Shown here: piece by piece, positions 34,571-42,628 of the stretch
Layout of the letters: each line of letters starts with the position of its first letter
Numbering within the stretch: position 1 is the first letter of the stretch
NCBI GenBank assembly: GCA_948439405.1
Contig: CAOJNB010000012.1
Location: 1-47,400, forward strand
Source: an uncultured Coriobacteriaceae bacterium
Lineage (GTDB): Bacteria > Actinomycetota > Coriobacteriia > Coriobacteriales > Atopobiaceae
Direction: 5' to 3'
DNA length: 47,400 nt
The notes under the pieces: generated by a model
Databases searched by the model: none
What the model saw: the letters and a program-made list of their open reading frames with translations, nothing else
Told to the model about the DNA's origin: nothing
Translations under genes and position numbers: made by a program

Positions 34571-34598
34571 ACTATAGCCGAAATCCCCGGGCCCACAA
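34571..34598 (-). promoter_or_regulatory. Promoter of the metNIQ leader transcript
   Basis: On the minus strand, TTGTGG (34598-34593) and TATAGT (34576-34571) are spaced 16 bp apart. The expected start of transcription coincides with the A of the leader ORF ATG at 34563. Confidence 0.65.
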
Positions 34599-34688
34599 GG
34601 GCGATTCATGAATCGGTTACCATCCTCGGATACCATCGGGGGAGGCGGCCCGGACGCGCCGCCGACCGGCTCCAGGGAGGCGCACGCG

Positions 34689-36299
34689 ATGCTCAACAGG
34701 GACTACTCGACATGGCGCATCGGCGGCCGCGAGCTCACGCTCGCCCGCCCCCGCGTGATGGGCATCCTCAACGTCACGCCGGACTCGTTCTCCGACGGCG
34801 GGTCCTACGCAGACGCGGACGCCGCCGTCGAGCGCGGCATGCGGATGCTCGACGAGGGGGCCGACCTCGTCGACGTCGGGGGAGAGTCGACGCGCCCCGG
34901 CTTCGAGCCCGTCGACGCCGAGGAGGAGGCGCGCCGCGTGGTCCCGGTGGTGCGCGCCCTCGTCGCCGAGGGGGCGCCCGTCTCCATCGACACGAGGCAC
35001 GCCGAGGTCGCCCGCATGTGCGTGCGGCTGGGCGCCTCGGTCGTCAACGACGTCACGGGCTTCACGGACCAGCGCATGATCGACCTCGCGGCCGAGACGG
35101 ACGTGGGCTGCGTGGTGATGCACGCGGGTCTCGTCGCGCCGAGCGCGCGCCGCCGCTCGGTGACGCTCGACTCCTCCGCCGAGGCGCGCGAGGCCGAGGC
35201 CCGGCGCCGCGCCGCCGCCGAGGCGGAGGCGGCCGGGGAGGCCGCGGAGGACGACGAGGCCGAGGGGGGCGAGGAGGGCCGCGGGCAGGACGCCCGGGAC
35301 GCGATCCCCGCCGACGAGCGCGCGGCGCTCGACCAGCTCGAGGCCGTGATGGAGCGCACCGCGCGCGGCATCTCCGAGCCCACGGTCCGGCTCGCGGGCG
35401 CGCGCCGCTACACCCTCCCCGACGACGGCCCCATCATGCGGCAGGTGATGGGATTCCTCGCCGACCGTGCCCGCACCCTCATGCGCGCCGGTGTCGACCA
35501 GCGCCGCATCTGCGTGGACCCCGGCGCCGGGTTCGGCAAGCAGGTCGCCGAGGACCTCGTCATCCAGCGCGCGACGGCGCAGATGGCGTCGATGGGCTAC
35601 CCGCTGATGTGCGCCGTGTCGCGCAAGCGGGTGACCGGCGCGCTCTCCGGCACCGACGTGGACGAGCGCGACGAGGCGACCTTCGGCATGGCGCTGGCGG
35701 CTGCGGAGGCGGGCGCGCGCGTGCTGCGCGTCCACGACGTCCGCGGCATGGTCCGCGCGCTCGACGCCTACTGGGGCGTCGCGCACCCGAACCCGCGCCG
35801 CGCCTTCGTCGGGCTCGGGTCCAACGTCGGCGACCGCTTGGGCTACCTGCTGCGCGCCGTCCGCCTGATCGACGAGGTCCCCCTCACGGCGGTGACGGGG
35901 GTGAGCGCCGCCTACGAGTCCGAGCCGGCCTACGGCATCGCGACCCCGGTGGCCAACTGCGTGGTGGAGCTGCGCACCGAGCTCGACCCGCTCGTGCTCC
36001 TCGATGCCCTGCTGGGCGTCGAGGACCGGCTCGGGCGCACTCGCAGGGAGGGCTCCGACGTGCCGGGGCCGCGCACGATCGACTGCGACCTGCTCTGGAT
36101 GGACGGCGAGGTCCACTCCGGCCGCAGGCTGACCCTCCCGCACCCCGGGCTGGGCGAGCGCCACTTCGTCCTCGAGCCCCTCGAGGACCTCATGCGCGGG
36201 GCGGCCCGCTTCCTCTCGCACCACGGCGTCGAGGTCGCCGACGAGGGCGACCGCGTGGGCGCCATCCGCCGCGAGCTGGGGGAGCTCCCGTGGCGGTGA
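34689..36299 (+). CDS. folP: Dihydropteroate synthase / HPPK fusion (FolP-FolK)
   Basis: This 536-residue bifunctional folate enzyme carries dihydropteroate synthase (residues ~1-365) and 6-hydroxymethyl-dihydropterin pyrophosphokinase (~371-500). FolP motifs are ILNVTPDSFSDGG, VDVGGESTRPG, VVNDVTG, DPGAGFGK and VSRKR. FolK motifs are AFVGLGSNVGDR and PRTIDCDLLWMD. Residues ~151-240 are an Ala/Glu/Arg-rich insertion in place of the short HMRGxPxTMQ loop of normal FolP; only VVMHAG remains. The start is ATG 34689 after CCAGGGAGG; longer starts reach into the promoter region. It overlaps birA. Confidence 0.92.
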   Translation: MLNRDYSTWRIGGRELTLARPRVMGILNVTPDSFSDGGSYADADAAVERGMRMLDEGADLVDVGGESTRPGFEPVDAEEEARRVVPVVRALVAEGAPVSIDTRHAEVARMCVRLGASVVNDVTGFTDQRMIDLAAETDVGCVVMHAGLVAPSARRRSVTLDSSAEAREAEARRRAAAEAEAAGEAAEDDEAEGGEEGRGQDARDAIPADERAALDQLEAVMERTARGISEPTVRLAGARRYTLPDDGPIMRQVMGFLADRARTLMRAGVDQRRICVDPGAGFGKQVAEDLVIQRATAQMASMGYPLMCAVSRKRVTGALSGTDVDERDEATFGMALAAAEAGARVLRVHDVRGMVRALDAYWGVAHPNPRRAFVGLGSNVGDRLGYLLRAVRLIDEVPLTAVTGVSAAYESEPAYGIATPVANCVVELRTELDPLVLLDALLGVEDRLGRTRREGSDVPGPRTIDCDLLWMDGEVHSGRRLTLPHPGLGERHFVLEPLEDLMRGAARFLSHHGVEVADEGDRVGAIRRELGELPWR

Positions 36300-37123
36300 C
36301 GGGGCCGGGGGCGCCGGAGCTCCGCGTCCTGGCGGAGACGGGGTCGACCAACGACGACGTGCGCGCGCTCGCGCAGGAGGGCGCCCGTCACGGGACGGCC
36401 GTCGCCGCCCGCCGCCAGCTCGGCGGCCGCGGCAGGCGCGGGCACGCGTGGCGCTCGCCGGAGGGCGGGCTCTACCTCTCCGTCCTCGTGCGTCCCGGGG
36501 TGGGGATGCGCCACTTCCCCGGGCTGCCCGCCGCCTGCTCGCTCGGCGCCGCCGAGGCCCTCGAGGCCCTGGGGGCCTCCGGCGTCGGCATCAAGTGGCC
36601 GAACGACCTCGTGCTCGACGACGGCAAGCTCGCGGGGCTGCTCGTCGAGGGCGGCTACGCGCCGGCCGGCGACGGCGGCGACGGCACCTACGCCGTCGTG
36701 GGCGTGGGCGTGAACCTGCGCCGGGTCGCGGCGCTCGACGACGCCCGCGGGGAGCCCGGGGAGGACTCGCCGGCGGCGCTCCCCGTCGCCTGCCTCGAGG
36801 ACGCCCTCGGCGAGGGCGGTCTGCCGCCCTTCGAGGAGGTCGCGCGCGCGGTGCGCGACGGCGTGCTCTCCCGCGCGGACGCCTGGGCCGACGACGTGCG
36901 CGCCGGTCGTGCCGCGGCGGGTCCCCTCGCGCCGGTCATGGGGGAGTACTTCGACCGCATGCCGATGATGGGGCGCCCGGTGCGTGCCGTGCTGCCCGAC
37001 GGGCAGACCTTCGCCACCGGCACGCTCGCGGGCGTCGACGCGTGGGGCCGCGCGGTGCTCGTCACCGACGAGGGGCGCGAGCTCCAGCTCGCCAGCGAGC
37101 AGGCGTCGCTGCGCCCGCGCTAG
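36290..37123 (+). CDS. birA: Biotin-[acetyl-CoA-carboxylase] ligase
   Basis: BirA makes biotinyl-5'-AMP and transfers biotin to carboxylase lysines. This is the short form without an N-terminal repressor helix-turn-helix (277 residues). It begins close to TGSTNDDV, then has the ATP/biotin loop GRGRRGHAW (~47-55), IKWPNDLVLDDGKLAGLL and VVGVGVNL, with a small C-terminal SH3-like domain (GTLAGVDAWGRAVLV). GTG 36290 follows GGGGGA inside folP; GTG 36296 overlapping the folP stop is an alternative. It is coupled to folP-folK. Confidence 0.9.
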   Translation: MAVTGPGAPELRVLAETGSTNDDVRALAQEGARHGTAVAARRQLGGRGRRGHAWRSPEGGLYLSVLVRPGVGMRHFPGLPAACSLGAAEALEALGASGVGIKWPNDLVLDDGKLAGLLVEGGYAPAGDGGDGTYAVVGVGVNLRRVAALDDARGEPGEDSPAALPVACLEDALGEGGLPPFEEVARAVRDGVLSRADAWADDVRAGRAAAGPLAPVMGEYFDRMPMMGRPVRAVLPDGQTFATGTLAGVDAWGRAVLVTDEGRELQLASEQASLRPR

Positions 37124-37143
37124 CGCGCCCCGCGGAGCCTGCG

Positions 37144-37932
37144 CTACAGCTCGCCGCGCTTGCAGGCGCGGTGCTGCCAGATGAGGTAGATGCCGCGCGT
37201 CGTGAGGTCCGGGTCGAGCTCGTCGAAGAGGTCCGTCGCGCCCGCGATCTGGGGGGCGTAGCCGCCCGTCCCGATCACCGTCGCGCCCTCGATGCCGAGC
37301 TCGCGCTTGATGCGGGCCACGATGCCCTCCGCCTGGGCCGCCGCCCCGATCACGATCCCGGACTGAACGGCCGTCTCCGTGGTGTCGCCCAGCGCCGAGG
37401 GGGGCACCACGAGCGGGACGGAGGAGAGGCGCGCGGCGCGGGAGAACAGCGCGCCCGCCGAGAGCTGGATGCCGGGCATGATGGCGCCGCCGCGGAACAC
37501 GCCGGCCTCGTCGACGACGTCGATGTTCGTCGCGGTGCCGAAGTCCACCACGATCGAGGGGGCGCCGTAGGTGACCTTCGCAGCGAGGGCGTTGGCGATG
37601 CGGTCGGCGCCCGCCTGCTCGGGAATCGCGAGGCCCACCTCGATGCCGCAGTCGCGGCGCGCGTCGATGAGCAGCGGCTCGATGCCGAGGGCGGCGCGCA
37701 CGGCGCGGATCCACTCCTGCGTGAGCAGCGGGACCACGCTCGCGATGGCGACGTCGCGCACGGCGCGCAGGTCGAACTCGAGCATGTTGAAGTAGACGAA
37801 GAGGCGCTCGTGGAGGGCGTCGGAGGTGTCGGCGGGGTTCGACGACATCCGCCACTGGCGGGTGCACGTCCCGTCGACCTCGAACAGGGCGAGGGTCGTC
37901 TGGGTGTTGCCGACGTCGACCGAGAGGAACAT
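37144..37932 (-). CDS. coaX: Type III pantothenate kinase
   Basis: CoaX phosphorylates pantothenate in the first step of coenzyme A synthesis; type III enzymes are not feedback-inhibited by CoA. The 262-residue protein has the ASKHA phosphate loop DVGNTQTTLALF at ~6-17, then GADRIANALAA, VVDFGTATNIDVVD, GGAIMPGIQLSAGAL and VIGTGGYAP. GAGGAGG precedes ATG 37932. A -10 box TACCAT (minus strand, 37983-37978) lies 45 bp upstream. It is convergent with birA. Confidence 0.94.
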   Translation of the reverse strand: MFLSVDVGNTQTTLALFEVDGTCTRQWRMSSNPADTSDALHERLFVYFNMLEFDLRAVRDVAIASVVPLLTQEWIRAVRAALGIEPLLIDARRDCGIEVGLAIPEQAGADRIANALAAKVTYGAPSIVVDFGTATNIDVVDEAGVFRGGAIMPGIQLSAGALFSRAARLSSVPLVVPPSALGDTTETAVQSGIVIGAAAQAEGIVARIKRELGIEGATVIGTGGYAPQIAGATDLFDELDPDLTTRGIYLIWQHRACKRGEL

Positions 37933-37977
37933 GGGGCCTCCTCGCAGTGGCTGGTCCTGGTTCGCCTTCGACTTGGG

Positions 37978-37983
37978 ATGGTA
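37978..37983 (-). promoter_or_regulatory. -10 box of coaX
   Basis: TACCAT on the minus strand, 45 bp before the coaX ATG. It is identical to the boxes in the xth/sirtuin palindrome. Confidence 0.4.
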
Positions 37984-38000
37984 GCGAAACCGTGTGCCGT

Positions 38001-38030
38001 TTGTGCGCCGCGACCTGCCTGTGATACCCT
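38001..38030 (+). promoter_or_regulatory. Promoter of rpmE
   Basis: TTGTGC (38001-38006) and TACCCT (38025-38030) are spaced 18 bp apart, about 85 bp before the rpmE start. Confidence 0.45.
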
Positions 38031-38044
38031 CTATGGGCTTGTGT

Positions 38045-38093
38045 GCCCTGGTCGGAACCAGGGCGAACCCCTTCCCTGGTCGGCAACCAGGGG
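38045..38093 (+). promoter_or_regulatory. rpmE leader RNA with twin hairpins
   Basis: Hairpin 1 is GCCCTGGT (38045-38052), loop CGGA, ACCAGGGC (38057-38064). Hairpin 2 is CCCTGGT (38074-38080), loop CGGCA, ACCAGGG (38086-38092). The stems are almost identical, so the arms can also pair crosswise. The pair sits between the promoter and the ribosome-binding site. Leader RNAs for bL31 have been described in Actinobacteria; whether this one matches a known family needs a covariance search. Confidence 0.6.
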
Positions 38094-38113
38094 CTGACGA
38101 TAGGAGTCCAGGA

Positions 38114-38560
38114 ATGAAGCAGGGCATCCACCCCGAGTACGTGGAGTGCACCGTCAGGTGCACCTGCGGCAACACGTTCAAGACGCGCTCCACCAAGCCG
38201 GAGATCCGCGTCGACCTGTGCGACAAGTGCCACCCGTTCTACACCGGCCAGCAGAAGCTCGTCGACACCGGCGGGCGCGTCCAGCGCTTCTCCGACAAGT
38301 TCGGCGGGGCCGCCGCCGCCCAGCTCGCCGCCGCCCAGGCCGCCAAGGAGGCCAAGGCCAAGAAGGCTGCCGAGGCCGCCGAGGCCAAGCGCGCCGCCAA
38401 GGAGGCAAAGGCCGCCGAGAAGGCCAAGCGCGCCGCCGAGTACGAGAAGAAGGCCGCTGCCGAGGCTGCCGCCGCCGAGGCCAAGGCCGCCGAGGAGGCT
38501 GCCGCCGCCGAGGAGACCGCGACCGAGGAGCCTGCCGCCGAGGAGGCCGCCGCGGAGTAG
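38114..38560 (+). CDS. rpmE: 50S ribosomal protein L31 with long Ala/Lys/Glu tail
   Basis: bL31 bridges the 50S and 30S subunits. Residues 1-~67 are a zinc-binding type L31: [21 protein letters not shown], then [20 protein letters not shown], with CxC and CxxC ligands. The following ~80 residues are a low-complexity Ala/Lys/Glu helix with strong coiled-coil or single-helix character, becoming acidic at the end. The protein (148 residues) is thus about twice the usual length. ATG 38114 follows TAGGAG. A strong terminator follows at 38588. Confidence 0.94.
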   Translation: MKQGIHPEYVECTVRCTCGNTFKTRSTKPEIRVDLCDKCHPFYTGQQKLVDTGGRVQRFSDKFGGAAAAQLAAAQAAKEAKAKKAAEAAEAKRAAKEAKAAEKAKRAAEYEKKAAAEAAAAEAKAAEEAAAAEETATEEPAAEEAAAE

Positions 38561-38587
38561 CGCCCGGCGACATCGCGCGAACGCAGA

Positions 38588-38620
38588 GGGGCCTCGCCGG
38601 CACGCCGGCGGGGCCCCTTC
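38588..38620 (+). terminator. rpmE terminator
   Basis: A 13-bp stem with one T-G pair (38588-38600 with 38605-38617), CACG loop, then TTCCC. The T-tract is short but the stem is very stable. Confidence 0.65.
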
Positions 38621-38667
38621 CCATGGGGCTGCTATGCTTCGTTCGTCACCCGATGCGAGGAGGCCGC

Positions 38668-39474
38668 ATGTACGAGATCTACAACTTCCTGAACAACGAT
38701 GACGTCAAGGTGATCGCGCAGCTCGGTCAGTTCAGCGTCATCCAGTGGGACCGCGACCTCTCGCTCACCCCCTGGAGCGCCCAGATGGCCTACTTCTCGT
38801 CCAAGATGAACGTCCGCCGCCGCCAGCTCGTCGCCCAGCTCGACGGGACCACCGGCGTCACCCTGCAGGCGGGCGCCATGCAGTGGACGGTCGGCGACGT
38901 CCGCGCGACCACCGGCGTCACGGGCGCCGGCGACTTCATGAGGAAGATGGCTCGGGGCGTGGTGAGCCAGGACTCGGTCATCAAGCCGGAGTACCAGGGC
39001 ACGGGCATGCTGGTGTGCGAGCCGACCTGGCGCTACGTGCTGCTCCTGGACATGGCGCGCTGGGGCGGGTCGGTCGTGCTCAACGACGGCCTCTTCCTCG
39101 CATGCGACGGCACCGTCGAGCATGCGCTGCAGCGTCGCTCGAGCGCCTCGAGCGTGGTGGCGGGCAACGAGGGCCTGTTCAGCCTCAGGCTCACGGCGCC
39201 CCAGGGCACGGTCGTGCTCGAGTCGCCCTGCCCGGAGGAGGAGGTCGTCTACGTCGACCTCCACGACGACGAGCTCAGGATCGACGGCAACTACGCGCTC
39301 GCCTGGACCGCGGGCCTCGACTTCACCGTCGAGCGCTCCGGCAAGACGCTCATCGGCTCCGCCGTCTCCGGCGAGGGCCTCGTCAACGTCTACCGCGGCA
39401 CGGGACGCGTCATGATGGCGCCGATGCAGCCGTCGACGGGGAGCAACGTGTTCGCCGCAGACGCCACGGACTAG
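38668..39474 (+). CDS. AIM24-family protein
   Basis: This 268-residue all-beta protein is of the AIM24/TIGR00266 family. It has the family's repetitive strand pattern: VIAQLGQFSVIQ near the start, GVTLQAGAMQWTVGDVRA, the FMRKMARG helix-loop and GTGMLVCEPTWRYVLLLD. It ends with GEGLVNVYRGTGRVMMAPMQP, where the G-V-Y-GTG-VWLAP type ending is characteristic. Function in bacteria is unknown. GAGGAGG precedes ATG 38668. Its TAG stop shares a CTAG palindrome with the stop of the convergent LOG gene. Confidence 0.85.
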   Translation: MYEIYNFLNNDDVKVIAQLGQFSVIQWDRDLSLTPWSAQMAYFSSKMNVRRRQLVAQLDGTTGVTLQAGAMQWTVGDVRATTGVTGAGDFMRKMARGVVSQDSVIKPEYQGTGMLVCEPTWRYVLLLDMARWGGSVVLNDGLFLACDGTVEHALQRRSSASSVVAGNEGLFSLRLTAPQGTVVLESPCPEEEVVYVDLHDDELRIDGNYALAWTAGLDFTVERSGKTLIGSAVSGEGLVNVYRGTGRVMMAPMQPSTGSNVFAADATD

Positions 39475-40226
39475 GCGCCGCAGCGCGAGCAGGCGAGCTC
39501 GACAGCCTCGTCCACGTCGTCGGTGACGCGCAGGAGGTCGAGGTCCTCCGGGGAGACGTTACCCTCGGCGAGCACCGTCCCGCGGACCCAGCCGAGCAGC
39601 CCCTCCCAGTAGCCGGAGCCGAAGAACACCACGGGCGCGAGCTCGACCTTCTGCGTCTGGATGAGGGTGACGAGCTCGAAGACCTCGTCGAGCGTCCCGA
39701 AGCCGCCCGGGAAGATGACCGACCCCTGGGAGTACTTCACGAACATCGTCTTGCGCACGAAGAAGTAGCGGAACGTCATCCCCAGGTTCACCCAGCGGTT
39801 GATGCCCTGCTCGTGGGGCAGCTCGATGCCGAGGCCCACGGACGTGCCGCCCTCCTCGGCGGCCCCGCGGTTCACGGCCTCCATGATGCCGCCGCCCCCG
39901 CCGGTGATGGTGGCGATGCCGCGCCGCGCGATCCCGCGGCCGACGTGGCGCGCCGCCCGGTACATGGGGTCGTGCCGCTCGGTGCGCGCCGAGCCGAAGC
40001 AGGAGACGGCAGGGCCGACCTCGGCGAGCGCCCCGAAGCCGTCGACGAACTCCGCTTGGATGCGCAGGACGCGCCACGGGTCCATGTGGAGCCAGTCGGC
40101 GTCGCCGGAGGCGTCGATCAGGCGGCCGGAGCTGGTCGCGTCCGGCACCATCTGCCCGCGGCGGATGACCGGGCCCTGCTGGTAGGTGGTCTCGAAGGGG
40201 ACCTCGTCCCCGAAGGCGTCGCCCAT
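39471..40226 (-). CDS. LOG-family protein (lysine decarboxylase-like fold)
   Basis: This is a 251-residue Rossmann-fold protein of the LOG/TIGR00730 group, with SCFGSARTERHDPMY, then ATITGGGGGIMEAVNRGAAE and the signature FPGGFGTLDEVFELVT. LOG enzymes are phosphoribohydrolases on nucleoside 5'-monophosphates, some releasing cytokinin-type bases. Bacterial members are often misnamed lysine decarboxylases. GGGAGG precedes ATG 40226. It lies 18 bp after the FGGY kinase stop and is probably cotranscribed with it. Confidence 0.9.
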   Translation of the reverse strand: MGDAFGDEVPFETTYQQGPVIRRGQMVPDATSSGRLIDASGDADWLHMDPWRVLRIQAEFVDGFGALAEVGPAVSCFGSARTERHDPMYRAARHVGRGIARRGIATITGGGGGIMEAVNRGAAEEGGTSVGLGIELPHEQGINRWVNLGMTFRYFFVRKTMFVKYSQGSVIFPGGFGTLDEVFELVTLIQTQKVELAPVVFFGSGYWEGLLGWVRGTVLAEGNVSPEDLDLLRVTDDVDEAVELACSRCGA

Positions 40227-40244
40227 GGCGGCCTCCCTTTCGCG

Positions 40245-41762
40245 CTAGGCCCCCGCGTCCTCGGAGAGGCGGGCGCGGGTGGCGTAGATGGAGGGGTACA
40301 CGGGCTCGAGCGCCCGGTAGATCTCGTCGAACAGCGGGCGGAGGCTCGCGTAGCGCTCGACGTTCTCGGGGACGGGGCGCGTCGAGCCCACGTAGTCGGC
40401 GAACCTCGCGTGCGCGCTGCGGACGTCCTCGTACACGCCCGCGCCGACGCCCGCCAGGATGGCCGTCCCCATCGTCACGACCTCGGCGGGGTAGCGCGGG
40501 ACGTCGAACTCGACGTCCATGACGTCCGCGAAGATCTGGCGCGTGACCTCGCCGGAGCCGAGCCCGCCGATGATGGGCATGCGGCGCGCCTCCACGCCCT
40601 GCTCGCGGATGCGGTCGAGGATGAGCGCCATGTTGAAGGCGATCCCCTCGACGACCGAGCGCATCAGGTCGGCGCGCGTGGTCGTGACGGAGAGCCCCAC
40701 GAAGCTGCCCTGCGCCATGCCATTGAAGCGCGGCCAGCGCTCGCCGGACAGGTGGGGGTGGAACATCACGCCGTGGCTGCCGACCGGCGCCGAGGCGACC
40801 TCGGCGTTGATGAGGTCGTAGACGCTCGCGCCCGCCTCCGCGGCGCGGCGCTGCTCGTCGAGGCACACGACGTCCTTGAGCCAGGCGAGCGACGCGCCCG
40901 AGGCGCTCGTCTCGCCGCCCGTGCGGTGCGGGCCGTCCGGCCCGTCGGCGATGGCGTAGATGCCGCCCGACGTGCCGCCGGTGAGGTAGCAGTCCCCGAC
41001 GTCGAGCAGGCCGACGCCGACGTCGGCGGTGTAGGCGTCGCCCGTCCCGATCACGACCTTCGTGCCCGGGGCCAGGCCGCACTCCGCGGCGGCCTCGGGA
41101 AGCACCTCGCCGACGACCTCGCTGCGGCCCGCCAGGCGGGGGAGCTGCGCGCGCGAGACGCCGAGCCAGGAGAGGATCTCGTCGGACCAGTCGTCGTGGG
41201 CGCGGTTGACCATGCGCGTGCCCGATGCCGCGCCGCGCTCGGTGACCGCCTCGCCCGTCAGGCGCCAGACGACGAAGTCCTGCGAGGTCGGGAACATCAT
41301 GCCGATGCGGGAGAACAGCTCGGGCTCGTTGCGCTTGAGCCACAGCAGCTTGGGCAGCGTCTTGTCCGCGCCGATCGTGGGGGTGGAGAAGGTCGCGAGC
41401 CAGTCCGCGGGGGCGACCCCCTCGAGCTCCTTGGCCTCGGCCGCGGCGCGGACGTCCTGCCAGATGAAGGCGTTCGTCAGCTTCGCGCCGGAGGAGTCCA
41501 GGCACAGGCAGTTGGGGAACGTGCCGTCGAAGCCCACGGCCGTGATGGCCGCGGGGTCGACGTCGGCGACGAGGGCGCGGGTCGAGGCGCAGAACGCCCG
41601 CCACCAGTCCTCGGGGTCCTGCTCGACGCCGCCGTTGCTCAGGGAGCGCTTCGGATAGCCCGTCGTGCGCGTCGCGACGAACTCCCCTTCGACGGTGAAC
41701 AGCGTGGACTTGTCGCCGCTCGTGCCCATGTCGTGCGCGAGCAGGTAGCGCGTGTCGCCCAT
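40245..41762 (-). CDS. FGGY-family carbohydrate kinase
   Basis: This 505-residue sugar kinase is of the xylulokinase/gluconokinase type. The N-terminal phosphate loop is AHDMGTSGDKSTLF, the acceptor-site region includes QDPEDWWRAF and VGFDGT, and the ATP-site loops are VIGTGDAYTADVG and GGLGSGEVTRQIFADV. The second FGGY signature region reads GIAFNMALILDRI. The sugar cannot be assigned: no transporter, isomerase or regulator of sugar use is adjacent. GGGAG precedes ATG 41762. Confidence 0.88.
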   Translation of the reverse strand: MGDTRYLLAHDMGTSGDKSTLFTVEGEFVATRTTGYPKRSLSNGGVEQDPEDWWRAFCASTRALVADVDPAAITAVGFDGTFPNCLCLDSSGAKLTNAFIWQDVRAAAEAKELEGVAPADWLATFSTPTIGADKTLPKLLWLKRNEPELFSRIGMMFPTSQDFVVWRLTGEAVTERGAASGTRMVNRAHDDWSDEILSWLGVSRAQLPRLAGRSEVVGEVLPEAAAECGLAPGTKVVIGTGDAYTADVGVGLLDVGDCYLTGGTSGGIYAIADGPDGPHRTGGETSASGASLAWLKDVVCLDEQRRAAEAGASVYDLINAEVASAPVGSHGVMFHPHLSGERWPRFNGMAQGSFVGLSVTTTRADLMRSVVEGIAFNMALILDRIREQGVEARRMPIIGGLGSGEVTRQIFADVMDVEFDVPRYPAEVVTMGTAILAGVGAGVYEDVRSAHARFADYVGSTRPVPENVERYASLRPLFDEIYRALEPVYPSIYATRARLSEDAGA

Positions 41763-41847
41763 GTGCGACTCCCTTCGGATCGTGCGGACGTCCCGGCTGC
41801 GGGCGGGGCCGGATCGGGCCGGGCCGTGCGGGGCGTCGTCCTGGAGG

Positions 41848-42411
41848 CTAGAAGCGGACCTGCGGCGCCTCGCGCGCGGTCTCGCCGGCGACGAAGCCCT
41901 CCTTCGGGCGGAACGAGTCGCCCGCCACGAAGGACCCCGGGAAGGTCTCGATCGCGTCGTTGTAGGTGAGGACGCAGTCGTTGTAGCTCTGGCGCGCCCA
42001 CGCGATCTTGTCCTCGGTGTCCGAGAGCTCGGCCTGGAGCTGCTGGAAGTTCGCGTTTGCCTTGAGGTCGGGGTAGGCCTCGGCGACGGCGAACAGGCGG
42101 CCGATCGCGTCGGTGAGCTGGTTGTTGGCCTCCATGGCCTGGGCGGGAGAGCCGGCGGACGCCGCGGCGGCGCGGGCGTCGGTCACCGCCCGGAGGGTCC
42201 CCTCCTCGTGGGCGGCGTAGCCCTTGACGGTCTCGACGAGGTTGGGGATGAGGTCGTAGCGCCTCTGGAGCTGGGCGTCGATCGTCTGCCAGGCGTTGTC
42301 ACAGCGGTTCTCCGCCTGGACGATCCCGTTGCGGATGACGACGTAGGCGATGGCGAGGATGACGACGACGGCCACGGGGATGGCGATCCAGAGCCAGGTC
42401 ACGGAGACCAC
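41848..42411 (-). CDS. LemA family protein
   Basis: This 187-residue protein has one N-terminal membrane anchor (WLWIAIPVAVVVILAIAYVV, ~6-25) followed by a helical LemA domain. The landmarks are AENRCDNAWQTIDAQLQRRYDLIPN (residues ~33-57, shown in part), TDARAAA, NANFQQLQAEL, NDAIETFPGSF and F-R-P-K-E-G-F. Function is unknown; members are membrane-associated with the domain outside. The start is GTG 42411, with a second in-frame GTG at 42402, and the ribosome-binding site is weak. It lies 85 bp upstream of the kinase on the same strand. Confidence 0.92.
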   Translation of the reverse strand: MVSVTWLWIAIPVAVVVILAIAYVVIRNGIVQAENRCDNAWQTIDAQLQRRYDLIPNLVETVKGYAAHEEGTLRAVTDARAAAASAGSPAQAMEANNQLTDAIGRLFAVAEAYPDLKANANFQQLQAELSDTEDKIAWARQSYNDCVLTYNDAIETFPGSFVAGDSFRPKEGFVAGETAREAPQVRF

Positions 42412-42454
42412 GTCCCTTCGGTTCTCGCCCGCGGCCGGCCGCGGGAGTCGGTGT

Positions 42455-42544
42455 TGGCGGAGGAGGAGGGATTCGAACCCTCGAGACGGCGTGCCGCCTG
42501 GCGGTTTTCAAGACCGCTGCATTCAACCACTCTGCCACCCCTCC
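42455..42544 (-). tRNA. tRNA-Ser (anticodon TGA)
   Basis: This class II tRNA reads 42544 to 42455 on the minus strand. The acceptor GGAGGGG pairs with CTCCTCC, with discriminator G and an encoded CCA end (42457-42455). The anticodon loop is CTTGAAA (anticodon TGA, reading UCN codons). A long variable arm (GCGGCACGCCGTC region) and the T-loop GGGTTCGAATCCC are clear. No integrase or attachment-site duplication was seen next to it. Confidence 0.97.
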
Positions 42545-42628
42545 GGATGCGTCCTCAGTATCCTACCCCGCCCGGTCGGGGCACAATGTCATGGCACGGC
42601 AAACCGTCGGGCGACCGGGGAGGCGGAG

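Noticed and set aside
34405..34610. SAM riboswitch or T-box upstream of metNIQ
   Set aside because: No S-box/SAM-IV core and no T-box sequence were found. The visible features are a promoter, a short ORF and one hairpin.
42455..42628. tRNA-Ser as an integration site for a mobile island
   Set aside because: No integrase, no duplicated tRNA 3' end and only housekeeping neighbours were found.
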